A DNA stretch of 64,000 nucleotides from the NCBI GenBank assembly GCA_903888485.1, contig CAISTS010000011.1, positions 29,438-93,437 on the forward strand, written 5' to 3'. The position numbers and the translations under genes are program-made. Source of the stretch: an uncultured bacterium. GTDB lineage: Bacteria > Pseudomonadota > Alphaproteobacteria > Rhodospirillales > Rhodospirillaceae. The notes under the pieces were generated by a model. It made no database searches. It worked only from the letters and a program-made list of their open reading frames with translations, and was not told the DNA's origin. Positions 16,143-26,968 of the stretch are shown one piece after another. Within the stretch, counting starts at the first letter, position 1. The number at the start of each line of letters is the position of its first letter.

Positions 16143-18617
16143 ATGCCGCCGTCCTCCAAGAATTCGCTCGCGATCGCGCTGTGGCTGGCGGCCGTGTCCG
16201 CCGCTGCCGCCATCGCCGGGCTCGTGCTGCCGCTGGACGCCGGCATGATCCGCGGCGCTCTTGGCGCCCTCGCGGCGCTCGGCGCGGTCGGCGCGGTCGC
16301 CGCCATCTTGCAGGCGCGTAAAGCGCCCGAACGCGGCGTTGATCCGGCGGCCCTTGCCGCCCTGGCCAACGGTGGCGAAGGTGCGCGCCTGGTGACCGAT
16401 CCCGGCGGGGTCGTGCTCGCGCGCAACACCGAAGCGCGCGATCTGCTGGGCGAAGGCAACCTCATCGACCATGTCAGCGCGCATCTCTCAGACGACATGG
16501 GCCACGATCTGACCCATGCCGAGGCGGTGCAACGCCTGCGCCAGACCGCCGGTCATGGATTGGCCGCCACGGCCGACCTGCCGCTGGCCCCCCGCGCGGG
16601 CGGCGCCGAGCCCGAGTGGTTCACGGTTTCGGTGCGGCCGACAGGTTTGGGTGAGGGCCTGATGCTGTGGAGCGCGATCGACGTCACCGCGCGGCGCACC
16701 ATCACCGAAGTCCTCAGCCAGGAGCGCCAGGAACTCGCCGACTTCCTCGATTTCCTGCCCACGGGCGTCTACTCGGTCGATGTCGACGGCAAGTTCCGCT
16801 ACGTCAACCAGCGCTTCGCAGCCTGGCTGGGTTACAGCGTCGAGGACCTGATCGGCGTCTCGCTCGACAAGGTGCTCGCGGGCCAGAACAGGCCCCAGGC
16901 CGACGGCGAATGGCACGGCGAAGTGCAATTCAAGCCGCGCGGCGGCGAGAGTTTCTCGGGCCTGGTGCTGCAGTCCACCTACGACGACGCCGGCGATACC
17001 TGCACGCGCACGCTAGTGATCCGCGACGGCATGCGCCGCGAAACCACGCCGCCCGGCGCTATCGCCTTTGAACGCTACCGCGCGCTGTTCGCCACCGCGC
17101 CTGTCGCCATCGCCATCGCCGACACCGAAGGCGTCATCGTCGACTGCAACCGGGCCTTCGAGAAACTTACCGGCCAAAACCGCGCCGCGCTCATGGGCGG
17201 CAGTCTTGCCGAGCGCCTGACCCCGGACGACCGGCGCACCTTCACGACCGAACTCGACGGCGTGCTGGCGGGCGCCAGCGACGGCGTGCATCTCGATTTG
17301 GGCCTTTCCGGGACGGGCGATGCGGTCTCACAGACCTCGGTGTTCCTCGGCCCCGTGAAGGGTAACGGCGAGATCGAAGGCGCGGTCGCGCACTTCATCG
17401 ACGTCACCGAGCAGAAGAACCTCGAAGTGCAATTCGCCCAGGCCCAGAAGATGCAGGCCATGGGCCAGCTCGCCGGCGGCGTCGCCCACGACTTCAACAA
17501 CCTGCTCACCGCCATGATCGGCTTCTGCGATTTGCTGCTGCAGCGTCACAGCGCCGGCGATCCGTCCTTCGCCGACATCATGCAGATCAAGCAGAACTCC
17601 AACCGCGCCGCCAACCTCGTACGCCAGCTGCTGGCCTTCTCGCGCAAGCAGCCTTTGCAGCCCAAGGATCTCAACGTCACCGACGCGCTGATGGAGATGT
17701 CGCACCTCCTGACGCGCCTCATCGGCGAGTCCATCGAATTCAAGCTGATCCACGGCCGCGACCTCGGCGTGGTGCGCGTCGACCCTGGTCAGTTTGACCA
17801 GATGATCATCAACCTCGCCGTCAACGCGCGCGACGCCATGCCCGGCGGCGGTACGCTGACCATCACCACCGGCACCGAGACCCTCGATGCGCCGACCCAG
17901 GTAGGCGCCGAGCAGGTGCCGGCCGGGCGCTACGTACGTGTTTCGGTGTCGGACACCGGCAAGGGCATTCCGGTCGAGAATTTGGGGCGCATCTTCGAGC
18001 CCTTCTTCTCGACCAAGAAAGAAATTCCCGGCGCAGGGACAGGCCTCGGCCTTGCCACGGTCTATGGTATCGTGCGCCAGACCGGCGGCTTCATCCGGGT
18101 GGAATCATCCATCGGCAAGGGTGCCAACTTCACCCTTTATCTGCCGCGCGCGGCCGATAGCGACACCTCGGCCCAGGCCAAAGCGCCGACGGCAGCTAAA
18201 GCCGACACCGCGCCGCCGGCGGATGCCGACCTCGCCGGCCACGGCAACATCCTGCTGGTCGAGGACGAGGACGCCGTGCGCGTGTTCGCCGCGCGGGCGC
18301 TCAAGAACAAAGGCTACAAGGTCACCGAAGCGCGCACCGGCGAGCAGGCGCTCGACATCCTGCGCGACACGCCCGCCATCGATCTCATGATCACCGACAT
18401 GATGATGCCCGGCATGGACGGCGGCACGCTCGCCCGCCTGATCCGCGTCGAGCGCCCGGAGATCAAGATCATCGTGATTTCGGGCTACTCGGAAGAAGTC
18501 GCGCGCGGCGACATCGTCGATACCGCCGATTTCCACTTCCTGCCCAAGCCCTTCAGCTTGAGCCAACTCGCGAGCAAAGTGAAGGACGTGCTGACGGAAG
18601 CGAAGTCTGAGGCGTAA
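16143..18617 (+). CDS. cckA: Hybrid histidine kinase CckA
   Basis: An 824-residue membrane kinase. Two membrane helices (about 8-28 and 34-56) are followed by PAS domains (about 200-300 and 310-420). The dimerisation/phosphotransfer helix has AGGVAHDFNNLL (phospho-acceptor His449). An HATPase domain (NLAVNARDAMPGGG, DTGKGI, GTGLGLATVYGI) and a C-terminal receiver (phospho-acceptor Asp752 in ITDMMMPGMDG) complete it. CckA feeds phosphate through ChpT to CtrA, the alphaproteobacterial regulator of cell cycle and flagella. ATG 16143 has AAGGG 6 bases upstream. It is 36 bases after flhB, so it is probably in the flagellar operon. Confidence 0.93.
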   Translation: MPPSSKNSLAIALWLAAVSAAAAIAGLVLPLDAGMIRGALGALAALGAVGAVAAILQARKAPERGVDPAALAALANGGEGARLVTDPGGVVLARNTEARDLLGEGNLIDHVSAHLSDDMGHDLTHAEAVQRLRQTAGHGLAATADLPLAPRAGGAEPEWFTVSVRPTGLGEGLMLWSAIDVTARRTITEVLSQERQELADFLDFLPTGVYSVDVDGKFRYVNQRFAAWLGYSVEDLIGVSLDKVLAGQNRPQADGEWHGEVQFKPRGGESFSGLVLQSTYDDAGDTCTRTLVIRDGMRRETTPPGAIAFERYRALFATAPVAIAIADTEGVIVDCNRAFEKLTGQNRAALMGGSLAERLTPDDRRTFTTELDGVLAGASDGVHLDLGLSGTGDAVSQTSVFLGPVKGNGEIEGAVAHFIDVTEQKNLEVQFAQAQKMQAMGQLAGGVAHDFNNLLTAMIGFCDLLLQRHSAGDPSFADIMQIKQNSNRAANLVRQLLAFSRKQPLQPKDLNVTDALMEMSHLLTRLIGESIEFKLIHGRDLGVVRVDPGQFDQMIINLAVNARDAMPGGGTLTITTGTETLDAPTQVGAEQVPAGRYVRVSVSDTGKGIPVENLGRIFEPFFSTKKEIPGAGTGLGLATVYGIVRQTGGFIRVESSIGKGANFTLYLPRAADSDTSAQAKAPTAAKADTAPPADADLAGHGNILLVEDEDAVRVFAARALKNKGYKVTEARTGEQALDILRDTPAIDLMITDMMMPGMDGGTLARLIRVERPEIKIIVISGYSEEVARGDIVDTADFHFLPKPFSLSQLASKVKDVLTEAKSEA

Positions 18618-18652
18618 AAGAAAACGCCCCCACCATCTCTGGCGGGGGCGTT
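18616..18652. terminator. Hairpin terminator between cckA and the next minus-strand gene
   Basis: AACGCCCCC (18623-18631) pairs with GGGGGCGTT (18644-18652). Read on the minus strand it is followed by TTTTCTTTTA, so it best serves the leftward gene. It also lies directly after the cckA stop. Confidence 0.75.
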
Positions 18653-18671
18653 CGACGTTACGCGTGGCTCG

Positions 18672-19139
18672 TTATTTCGCGGCGGGCTTGGCGCGCTCGC
18701 CTGGCTTGAACATGAAGTTGGCTTCGGGGCGCATGGCGGCAGGAAACAGCGCGTCCAGTGCGGCGATCTTCTTCGCCAGCTCACCGTGAGAGGTGCGCAG
18801 CACGGCGTCATCCTTGGTGGAGGCCTTTGCCGCTGTGGCATCGCCCGCGGCGACGACGTCCTTCAGAGCGACGGAGACCTGCTGCTTCAGCGTCGGCGCC
18901 TCGTTCGCCACGGCCTTTTCAAGCGCTTCGGTCGCTTCGTGCAGTTCCTCGTTCTCGTGCCCGATGCGGTCGTAGGTCTTGCGCTCGACCTGGCGCAGGA
19001 AGTCGTTGCTGACATGGGTGATCAGCTTCAGCGTATAGCCGATCTGGTCGGCGTTCTTCAGCTCTTGCGCCTGGACGAAAGGCGCGGTCAAAACGAGCGC
19101 GGCGCCGGCCAGCATGGCGAAAAGATATTTTCTCAACAT
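18672..19139 (-). CDS. Small exported helical protein paired with a cupredoxin
   Basis: This 155-residue protein has a clear signal peptide (MLRKYLFAMLAGAALVL...VQAQ). The mature part looks like a four-helix bundle rich in Lys, Glu and Ala (HVSNDFLRQVERKTYDRIGH, then ALEKAVANEAPTLKQQVSVA). There is no CxxCH motif and no cysteine. I do not recognise the family; the size recalls b562-like bundles but I cannot assign heme ligands. ATG 19139 is chosen because AGGGAG lies about 6 bases upstream and the signal peptide starts there. It follows the cupredoxin gene by 14 bases and shares its operon. Confidence 0.7.
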   Translation of the reverse strand: MLRKYLFAMLAGAALVLTAPFVQAQELKNADQIGYTLKLITHVSNDFLRQVERKTYDRIGHENEELHEATEALEKAVANEAPTLKQQVSVALKDVVAAGDATAAKASTKDDAVLRTSHGELAKKIAALDALFPAAMRPEANFMFKPGERAKPAAK

Positions 19140-19153
19140 TTCGATCTCCCTGT

Positions 19154-19633
19154 TTAGTTGGGTGTGACGTGAAGGATGCCGTGCATGTCCTCGCCATGGC
19201 CGGGTGTCGTGCACAGAAACGGATAGTCGCCCGGCGCGGGCGCGGTGAATTCAAAGGTCACGTGCTTGCCTTTGCCGATGAGGGGCGTGGCGGCGAGCAC
19301 GTTCGGGTCGTTCTTCTGCAGCCAGTTGTTCTCCTCGCCGGCGGCGATGCCGGCCTTCTCCACCGCTTCCATCGTGCCGGGTTTGACCAGCACCCAGTTG
19401 TGGCTTTGCGTGAGAATCTCGCCCGCGTGATGGAAGGTGAGCGAGACGCGCGCACCGGTGGGCACCGTCAGCTCGTCCGGAACGAAATACGGAAAGTCGC
19501 CGTCGCTCGCGATCATCAGCATGACCTCCTTGCCTGAGTCCGCCGCTTGGGCGCCCCTGGCGGCGAGTACGGGCAAGCTGCACAAGGAGAAGACGATCGC
19601 GCGCCGTGTTGGAAGAAGTGAGGTCGACATCAT
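19154..19633 (-). CDS. Azurin-like cupredoxin, exported
   Basis: A 159-residue blue-copper-type protein. The N-terminus has a twin-arginine-like signal (TRRAIVF, then a hydrophobic stretch to RGAQA). The mature domain has SHNWVLVKPG (first His ligand) and the C-terminal loop FLCTTPGHGEDMHG, giving Cys, His and Met ligands as in azurin. It would carry electrons in the periplasm. ATG codons at 19633 and 19630 are both possible; GGGA is better spaced for 19630. It is the first gene of a two-gene operon with the helical protein downstream, and it has tandem repeats in its promoter region. Confidence 0.82.
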   Translation of the reverse strand: MMSTSLLPTRRAIVFSLCSLPVLAARGAQAADSGKEVMLMIASDGDFPYFVPDELTVPTGARVSLTFHHAGEILTQSHNWVLVKPGTMEAVEKAGIAAGEENNWLQKNDPNVLAATPLIGKGKHVTFEFTAPAPGDYPFLCTTPGHGEDMHGILHVTPN

Positions 19634-19692
19634 TGAATCCCGTGGTGAACAGATATGAGTCGTAGCGCGAACCAGAAGAGGCGCACACTTAC

Positions 19693-19729
19693 CGTTACAT
19701 GAACGTCGATTATCGTTACACGAACATCG
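19693..19729. repeat. Two tandem 16-base repeats upstream of the cupredoxin
   Basis: CGTTACATGAACGTCG (19693-19708) and CGTTACACGAACATCG (19714-19729) match at 14 of 16 positions and start 21 bases apart, two helical turns. They lie about 60-100 bases upstream of the cupredoxin start and look like a double operator. The regulator is unknown. Confidence 0.55.
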
Positions 19730-19848
19730 TGGCGTTATCTTGGGGCCGGCGATCACCGATGCGAGTACGTTCTAGTGCGAACGTTCTTGGCATAGGCGGA
19801 ACGCCTGCGATATGGCATAAGCCACTGAAATTGCGCCTGAAATAAGTA

Positions 19849-19863
19849 GTTCCGTGTTTGTTC
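19849..19863 (+). promoter_or_regulatory. Alphaproteobacterial SOS box of recA
   Basis: GTTC-CGTGTTT-GTTC is an exact GTTC-N7-GTTC LexA site of the alphaproteobacterial kind. It is 121 bases upstream of the recA start. A weak promoter (TTGCTT at 19870, TGTACA at 19894) lies just downstream. Another dyad, ACGTTC-N6-GAACGT, is at 19767-19784. Confidence 0.8.
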
Positions 19864-19983
19864 CATATTTTGCTTGCAGCCAAGAACAAACAGTGTACAT
19901 TTCTCCCCACGACATACACACGAACCGGCCAGATGCGGATTGAACACCTGGTCTTTTGTGAATAGACAACAGGGGAGCTACCC

Positions 19984-21057
19984 ATGCCGTCCGAGTCCGC
20001 CCTTCGCCTCGTCGAAAGAGATTCCATGGATAAAAACAAGGCCCTAGAGGCTGCGGTCACGCAGATTGAGCGCTCCTTTGGCAAGGGCTCGATCATGCGG
20101 CTCGGCGCCAATGAGAGCGTCGTCCAGATCGCTGCGATCTCGACCGGCTCCCTCGGTCTCGATCTTGCCCTTGGCATCGGCGGCCTGCCGCGTGGGCGCA
20201 TCGTCGAGATTTATGGTCCCGAAAGCTCGGGCAAGACCACGCTTGCGCTGCACGTGATTGCCGAAGCCCAAAAGTCGGGCGGCACCTGTGCCTTCGTCGA
20301 TGCCGAACACGCGCTCGACTCCGGTTACGCCCGCAAGCTCGGCGTCGATCTCGAAAACCTTCTGATCTCCCAGCCCGATGCCGGTGAACAGGCGCTCGAA
20401 ATCGCTGATACCTTGGTCCGCTCCGGCGCCATCGACGTACTGGTCGTGGACTCGGTCGCAGCGCTGACGCCGCGCGCCGAACTCGAAGGCGAGATGGGCG
20501 ACTCTCACATGGGTCTGCATGCCCGCCTGATGAGCCAGGCGCTGCGCAAACTCACGGCTTCTGTTGCGCGCTCCAACACGCTCATCATCTTCATCAATCA
20601 AATCCGCATGAAAATCGGTGTGATGTTCGGCAACCCCGAAACCACCACCGGCGGCAATGCGCTCAAGTTCTATGCCTCGGTGCGTCTCGACATCCGCCGC
20701 ATCGGCCAAATCAAGGACAAGGAAGAAGTCGTCGGCAACCAGACCCGCGTCAAAGTGGTCAAGAACAAGGTTGCGCCGCCGTTCAAGGTGATCGAATTCG
20801 ACATCATGTACGGCGAGGGCGTCTCCAAGACGGGCGAACTTTTGGACCTCGGCGTCAAAGCCGGCATTGTCGAGAAGTCGGGCTCCTGGTTCTCCTTCAA
20901 CTCTGAGCGTATCGGCCAAGGCCGCGAGAACGCCAAGACCTTCCTCAAAGAGAACCCGCAGATCGCGCGCGACATCGAGAACCAGATCCGCGTCAACGCC
21001 GGCCTGCTCGCCAACGCCATGGCGTCCACACCGGAAGAGGGCGAAGACGCCGAGTAA
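19984..21057 (+). CDS. recA: Recombinase RecA
   Basis: This 357-residue protein has all core motifs: Walker A GPESSGKT at residues 78-85, the Walker B strand [10 protein letters not shown], loop L2 [20 protein letters not shown] and an acidic C-terminus. It drives strand exchange and LexA self-cleavage. ATG 19984 has AGGGGAG at a good distance and gives the usual alphaproteobacterial N-terminus; ATG 20026 is a shorter alternative. An SOS box upstream and a terminator downstream make it a single-gene unit. Confidence 0.98.
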   Translation: MPSESALRLVERDSMDKNKALEAAVTQIERSFGKGSIMRLGANESVVQIAAISTGSLGLDLALGIGGLPRGRIVEIYGPESSGKTTLALHVIAEAQKSGGTCAFVDAEHALDSGYARKLGVDLENLLISQPDAGEQALEIADTLVRSGAIDVLVVDSVAALTPRAELEGEMGDSHMGLHARLMSQALRKLTASVARSNTLIIFINQIRMKIGVMFGNPETTTGGNALKFYASVRLDIRRIGQIKDKEEVVGNQTRVKVVKNKVAPPFKVIEFDIMYGEGVSKTGELLDLGVKAGIVEKSGSWFSFNSERIGQGRENAKTFLKENPQIARDIENQIRVNAGLLANAMASTPEEGEDAE

Positions 21058-21118
21058 CCGGCTCCCTCCATTATCCAGTTTAGATAAGCCGTTTCCCCTG
21101 TTCACCGCGACGGCTATC

Positions 21119-21157
21119 GGGCGAGGTTGTGTGTAGAGAACCTCGCCCCATTCTTTT
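21119..21157 (+). terminator. Intrinsic terminator after recA
   Basis: GGGCGAGGTT (21119-21128) pairs perfectly with AACCTCGCCC (21139-21148), followed by CATTCTTTT. It is 62 bases past the recA stop. Confidence 0.85.
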
Positions 21158-21222
21158 GGGGCCTATTCTTGGTGGGTACCTCCATTGCGGCCCGGCGCAT
21201 TTGCCCCGATATCCAAGGGGAT

Positions 21223-21306
21223 GGCGGTTTGGCCCCCCTTTCTGGACTCTTCCGGGCCGGGCAGGGTACAAAACCGCCAGAACAGGACGGGCATCTCCAG
21301 CCCGTC
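21223..21306 (+). promoter_or_regulatory. Structured leader upstream of alaS
   Basis: The 178 bases between the recA terminator and alaS contain a long-range stem GGCGGTTT (21223-21230) / AAACCGCC (21271-21278) with inner GGCCC/GGGCC pairing. A second hairpin is GACGGGC-N7-GCCCGTC (21286-21306). No T run follows either, so they are not terminators. A role in alaS control is possible but unproven. Confidence 0.4.
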
Positions 21307-21335
21307 GGAAATCCAATCTTTCGAAGTGGGTAGCA

Positions 21336-24008
<2,673 letters not shown>

Positions 24009-24074
24009 ATAATCAATTCTTTATAAAGACTTGGACCGGTCACAAATAATTGTTGTGCACCGCACCATTTCTTC

Positions 24075-24115
24075 TTGACGCGAACCCAACCCGAGATTAT
24101 TTTGTGTGCAATGCA
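24075..24115 (+). promoter_or_regulatory. Phasin promoter with a PhaR-like TGC-N3-GCA site
   Basis: TTGACG (24075-24080), a 17-base spacer and TATTTT (24098-24103) form a fair sigma-70 promoter. TGC-AAT-GCA follows at 24107-24115, and CTGCAG at 24130-24135. The first matches the core of the CTGC-N3-4-GCAG element I recall for PhaR, the regulator of phasin genes. The gap 24009-24230 holds no gene. Confidence 0.45.
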
Positions 24116-24230
24116 GCATGATCAAAAAGCTGCAGTGAAGAGCACCAAGACTATCGGCCGCTGGGGTTGTTTTACGGCCGCGTTGCACGAGCGAGAACCC
24201 GTAATTCAACACGCATCAAGGATTAAAAAT

Positions 24231-24593
24231 ATGACCGCCACTTACACCGATTTCGCCGCCTTCAATCAGGAAGCCCTCGACACCATCGTGAAGACCAACA
24301 CCGCCGCGGTGAAGGGTTACGAGGCGATGTCGAAGTACTTCGTCGATCTGGCTGGCAAGTCTTTCGAAGACGCCGTCGCCGCTGGCAAGAAGCTCGCCGC
24401 CGCCAAGACCGTCGTCGAGTTCGTCCAGATCCAGACCAAGCTCGCCCAAGAGTCCATGGAAGTCGCCATGGAAGAAGGCAAGAAGGTCTCCGAACTGACG
24501 ACCGCCATCGCGAAGGATGTGACCGCCCCGTTCACCGAGCGTTTCAAGAACGGCGTCGCCGTTGCCACGAAGGCCGCAAAAAAGGCTGCCTAA
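24231..24593 (+). CDS. Phasin-family protein
   Basis: A 120-residue, almost wholly helical protein with the phasin pattern: FNQEALDTIVKTNTAAVKGYE, then an amphipathic helix QTKLAQESMEVAMEEGKK and a Lys/Ala-rich tail. Phasins coat polyhydroxyalkanoate granules. ATG 24231 has AAGGA 8 bases upstream; the frame is open further upstream, but that part is leader. No PHA synthase is in the window. A hairpin follows the gene. Confidence 0.88.
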   Translation: MTATYTDFAAFNQEALDTIVKTNTAAVKGYEAMSKYFVDLAGKSFEDAVAAGKKLAAAKTVVEFVQIQTKLAQESMEVAMEEGKKVSELTTAIAKDVTAPFTERFKNGVAVATKAAKKAA

Positions 24594-24629
24594 TATCCCT
24601 CCCCCTTCTAGATTTTAGGCAGACTCTAG

Positions 24630-24664
24630 AACAGCCCGGCTGGTCCTCCCCCAACCGGGCTGTT
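24630..24664 (+). terminator. Hairpin after the phasin gene
   Basis: AACAGCCCGG (24630-24639) pairs perfectly with CCGGGCTGTT (24655-24664). No T run follows, so termination may be weak or rely on the second hairpin downstream. Confidence 0.55.
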
Positions 24665-24714
24665 CGCCGAGCCTGCCCCAGAGCTCTACTACGGTAGTCG
24701 TGCTACTGTATTTG

Positions 24715-24754
24715 CCGGCCCCATCCTTCTAGGATTGGGGCCGGTTTCTTTTTT
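24715..24754 (+). terminator. Strong terminator just before the moxR start codon
   Basis: CCGGCCCC (24715-24722) pairs with GGGGCCGG (24737-24744), with extra inner ATCC/GGAT pairing, then TTTCTTTTTT. The T run ends 12 bases before ATG 24767, so it could terminate phasin transcripts or attenuate moxR. Confidence 0.85.
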
Positions 24755-24766
24755 GCCGAGGTTTCG

Positions 24767-25612
24767 ATGCGATTCTCCAGCACGGCCACCTACATCGCCA
24801 CTGAAGACCTGAAGGTTGCGGTGAACGCATCGGTCACCTTGGAACGCCCGCTGCTGGTCAAGGGCGAGCCCGGCACCGGCAAGACCGTGCTGGCCCATGA
24901 GATCGCCGGCGCACTCGGCATGCCGCTGCTCACCTGGCACATCAAGTCCACCACCAAGGCCCAGCACGGACTTTACGAGTACGACGCCGTTTCGCGCCTG
25001 CGCGACTCACAGCTGGGCGACGCACGCGTCAAGGACATCGCCAACTACATCAAGCCGGGCCGGCTGTGGCAGGCGTTCGATGCCGATAAGCGCCATGTTC
25101 TTTTGATCGACGAGATCGACAAGGCCGACATCGAGTTCCCCAACGACCTGCTGCTCGAACTCGACCGCATGGAGTTCCTGGTCTACGAGACCGGCCAGCT
25201 GATCAAGGCCAAGCAGCGCCCGGTGGTGATCATCACCTCCAACAACGAGAAGGAACTGCCGGACGCGTTCCTGCGCCGCTGCTTCTTCCACTACATCCGC
25301 TTCCCCGACCGCGAGACCATGCAGCGCATCATCGATGTGCACTTCCCCGCGGTGAAAAAGAACCTGGTGTCGGAAGCGCTGAACGTCTTCTTCGACATGC
25401 GTGAAGTGCCGGGCCTCAAGAAGCGCCCATCGACGTCGGAGCTGCTCGATTGGATCAAGCTGCTGATGGCCGACGACATCCCGCCCGAAGCCCTGCGCGC
25501 CAAGGACGTCAAAACCGTGCTGCCGCCGCTGCATGGTGCGCTGCTCAAGAACGAGCAGGACGTGCACATGCTCGAACGCATCGCCTTCCTCGCCAAGCGC
25601 GAGGGACGCTAG
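24767..25612 (+). CDS. MoxR-type AAA+ ATPase
   Basis: A 281-residue ATPase. Walker A is GEPGTGKT (residues 33-40) and Walker B is VLLIDEIDKA (111-120). A sensor-1 strand VVIITSNNEKELPDAFLRRC includes the arginine-finger region. The family uses ATP to remodel or insert cofactors into partner proteins, usually working with a VWA-domain protein. Such a partner is encoded 16 bases downstream, so the two form a chaperone-like pair. Its client is not evident from the neighbourhood. Confidence 0.9.
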   Translation: MRFSSTATYIATEDLKVAVNASVTLERPLLVKGEPGTGKTVLAHEIAGALGMPLLTWHIKSTTKAQHGLYEYDAVSRLRDSQLGDARVKDIANYIKPGRLWQAFDADKRHVLLIDEIDKADIEFPNDLLLELDRMEFLVYETGQLIKAKQRPVVIITSNNEKELPDAFLRRCFFHYIRFPDRETMQRIIDVHFPAVKKNLVSEALNVFFDMREVPGLKKRPSTSELLDWIKLLMADDIPPEALRAKDVKTVLPPLHGALLKNEQDVHMLERIAFLAKREGR

Positions 25613-25628
25613 CAGGGCGAGGGAACGC

Positions 25629-26813
25629 ATGTTCCTCAATCTCCTCGAAGGCCTAAAGAAGGCCGGCCTGCCGGTCTCGGTCACCGAATACCTCGCGCTC
25701 GTCGAGGCGGTGGAGGCAGGCGTCGCCGGCTGGAACGTCGAGGACTTCTACTACCTCTCGCGCGCCGCGCTGGTGAAGGACGAGCGCAACCTCGACCGCT
25801 TCGACCGCGTCTTTTCCAAAGTGTTCGAAGGCCTGGAAGGTCCGGAAGCTGTCGAAGGCCTCACCGTTGAAGTGCCCGAGATGTGGCTGAAGGCCTTGAG
25901 CGAGCTTGCGCTGACCGAAGAGGACAAGAAGCGCATCGAATCTCTCGGCGGCTGGGACAAGCTGATGGAGACCCTGCGCCAGCGCTTGGCCGAACAGAAG
26001 GGCCGCCACGAAGGCGGCTCCAAGTGGATCGGCACGGGCGGCACGTCTCCTTTTGGCGCTTACGGCTTCAACCCGGAAGGCGTGCGCATCGGCCAGCATG
26101 AAAGCCGTCACCGGCGCGCGGTGAAGGTCTGGGACCGGCGCGAGTTCGCCAACCTCGACGACAGCATCGAACTCGGAACGCGCAACATCAAGCTCGCCCT
26201 GCGCCGCCTGCGCCGCTTCGCGCGCGAAGGCGCGGAGACCGAACTCGATATGGACAGCACCATCCGCGCCACCGCTCATCATGGTGGCCTCTTGGACCTC
26301 AAGATGCGCCCCGAGCGTCACAACGCCGTCAAGGTGTTGCTGCTGCTCGACGCCGGCGGGTCCATGGACGATCACGTCCAGCTGTGCTCGGAACTGTTCT
26401 CGGCGGCGCGCGCCGAGTTCAAACATATCGAGAGCTACTACTTCCACAACTGCGTCTACGACTTCCTGTGGAAGGACAATCGCCGTCGCCACACCGAGCG
26501 CATTCCCTCCTGGCAAATCCTTCACAAATACACCGCCGACTACAAACTCATCTTCGTCGGCGATGCGTCCATGAGCCCTTTCGAAGTGATCTATCCGGGC
26601 GGCGCCGCCGAGCACTGGAACGAAGAGGCCGGCGAAGTCTGGCTGAAACGCTTCCTTGCGACGTGGCATCACGCGGTCTGGCTGAACCCTGTGCCGCAGC
26701 GCCAATGGGCCTACACCGAGTCTGTCGGCATCGTCCGGAAGATCATGGAGGGGCGCATGTACCCCCTAACGCTGGCCGGCCTCGACGCTGCGATCGGCGA
26801 GTTAACGCATTGA
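25629..26813 (+). CDS. VWA-domain protein, CoxE-like, partner of MoxR
   Basis: A 394-residue protein. The N-terminal part is helical, followed by a basic linker (RHRRAVKVWDRREF) and a von Willebrand factor A domain from about residue 234. The metal site reads Asp241-Ala-Gly-Gly-Ser245, a DxGxS variant of the usual DxSxS. No signal peptide or membrane helix is seen, so it acts in the cytoplasm. ATG 25629 has GAGGGA upstream. Pairing with a MoxR ATPase is the standard arrangement for this family. Confidence 0.85.
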   Translation: MFLNLLEGLKKAGLPVSVTEYLALVEAVEAGVAGWNVEDFYYLSRAALVKDERNLDRFDRVFSKVFEGLEGPEAVEGLTVEVPEMWLKALSELALTEEDKKRIESLGGWDKLMETLRQRLAEQKGRHEGGSKWIGTGGTSPFGAYGFNPEGVRIGQHESRHRRAVKVWDRREFANLDDSIELGTRNIKLALRRLRRFAREGAETELDMDSTIRATAHHGGLLDLKMRPERHNAVKVLLLLDAGGSMDDHVQLCSELFSAARAEFKHIESYYFHNCVYDFLWKDNRRRHTERIPSWQILHKYTADYKLIFVGDASMSPFEVIYPGGAAEHWNEEAGEVWLKRFLATWHHAVWLNPVPQRQWAYTESVGIVRKIMEGRMYPLTLAGLDAAIGELTH

Positions 26814-26924
26814 AATTCCAAAAGTCCCCGCGCTTACAAACCGGCCCCTTTGCGGTTAGTTGTTTCGCAGATAGAATATTTCCCGTTGTGAAATAAAATC
26901 TTCACCGACAAGGGCGACGCCGGG

Positions 26925-26944
26925 TAGGGCGCGCCCTATATAAT
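26925..26944 (+). promoter_or_regulatory. Promoter with a 14-base perfect palindrome before macA-like gene
   Basis: TAGGGCGCGCCCTA (26925-26938) is a perfect palindrome that directly abuts a perfect -10 box TATAAT (26939-26944). No good -35 box is seen. The start codon is about 25 bases downstream. This suggests a regulated promoter for the export operon. Confidence 0.6.
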
Positions 26945-26968
26945 TAGAATTGGACGGACGGGGCGGTC

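Noticed and set aside
15201..16484. A 427-codon open frame on the minus strand opposite flhB and cckA
   Set aside because: Same antisense artefact: low-complexity His/Asp/Glu-rich sequence across two certain genes.
21129..21335. AlaRS N-terminal extension of 69 residues
   Set aside because: The extension overlaps the recA terminator, is Pro/Arg-rich and unlike the family. ATG 21336 gives the standard N-terminus.
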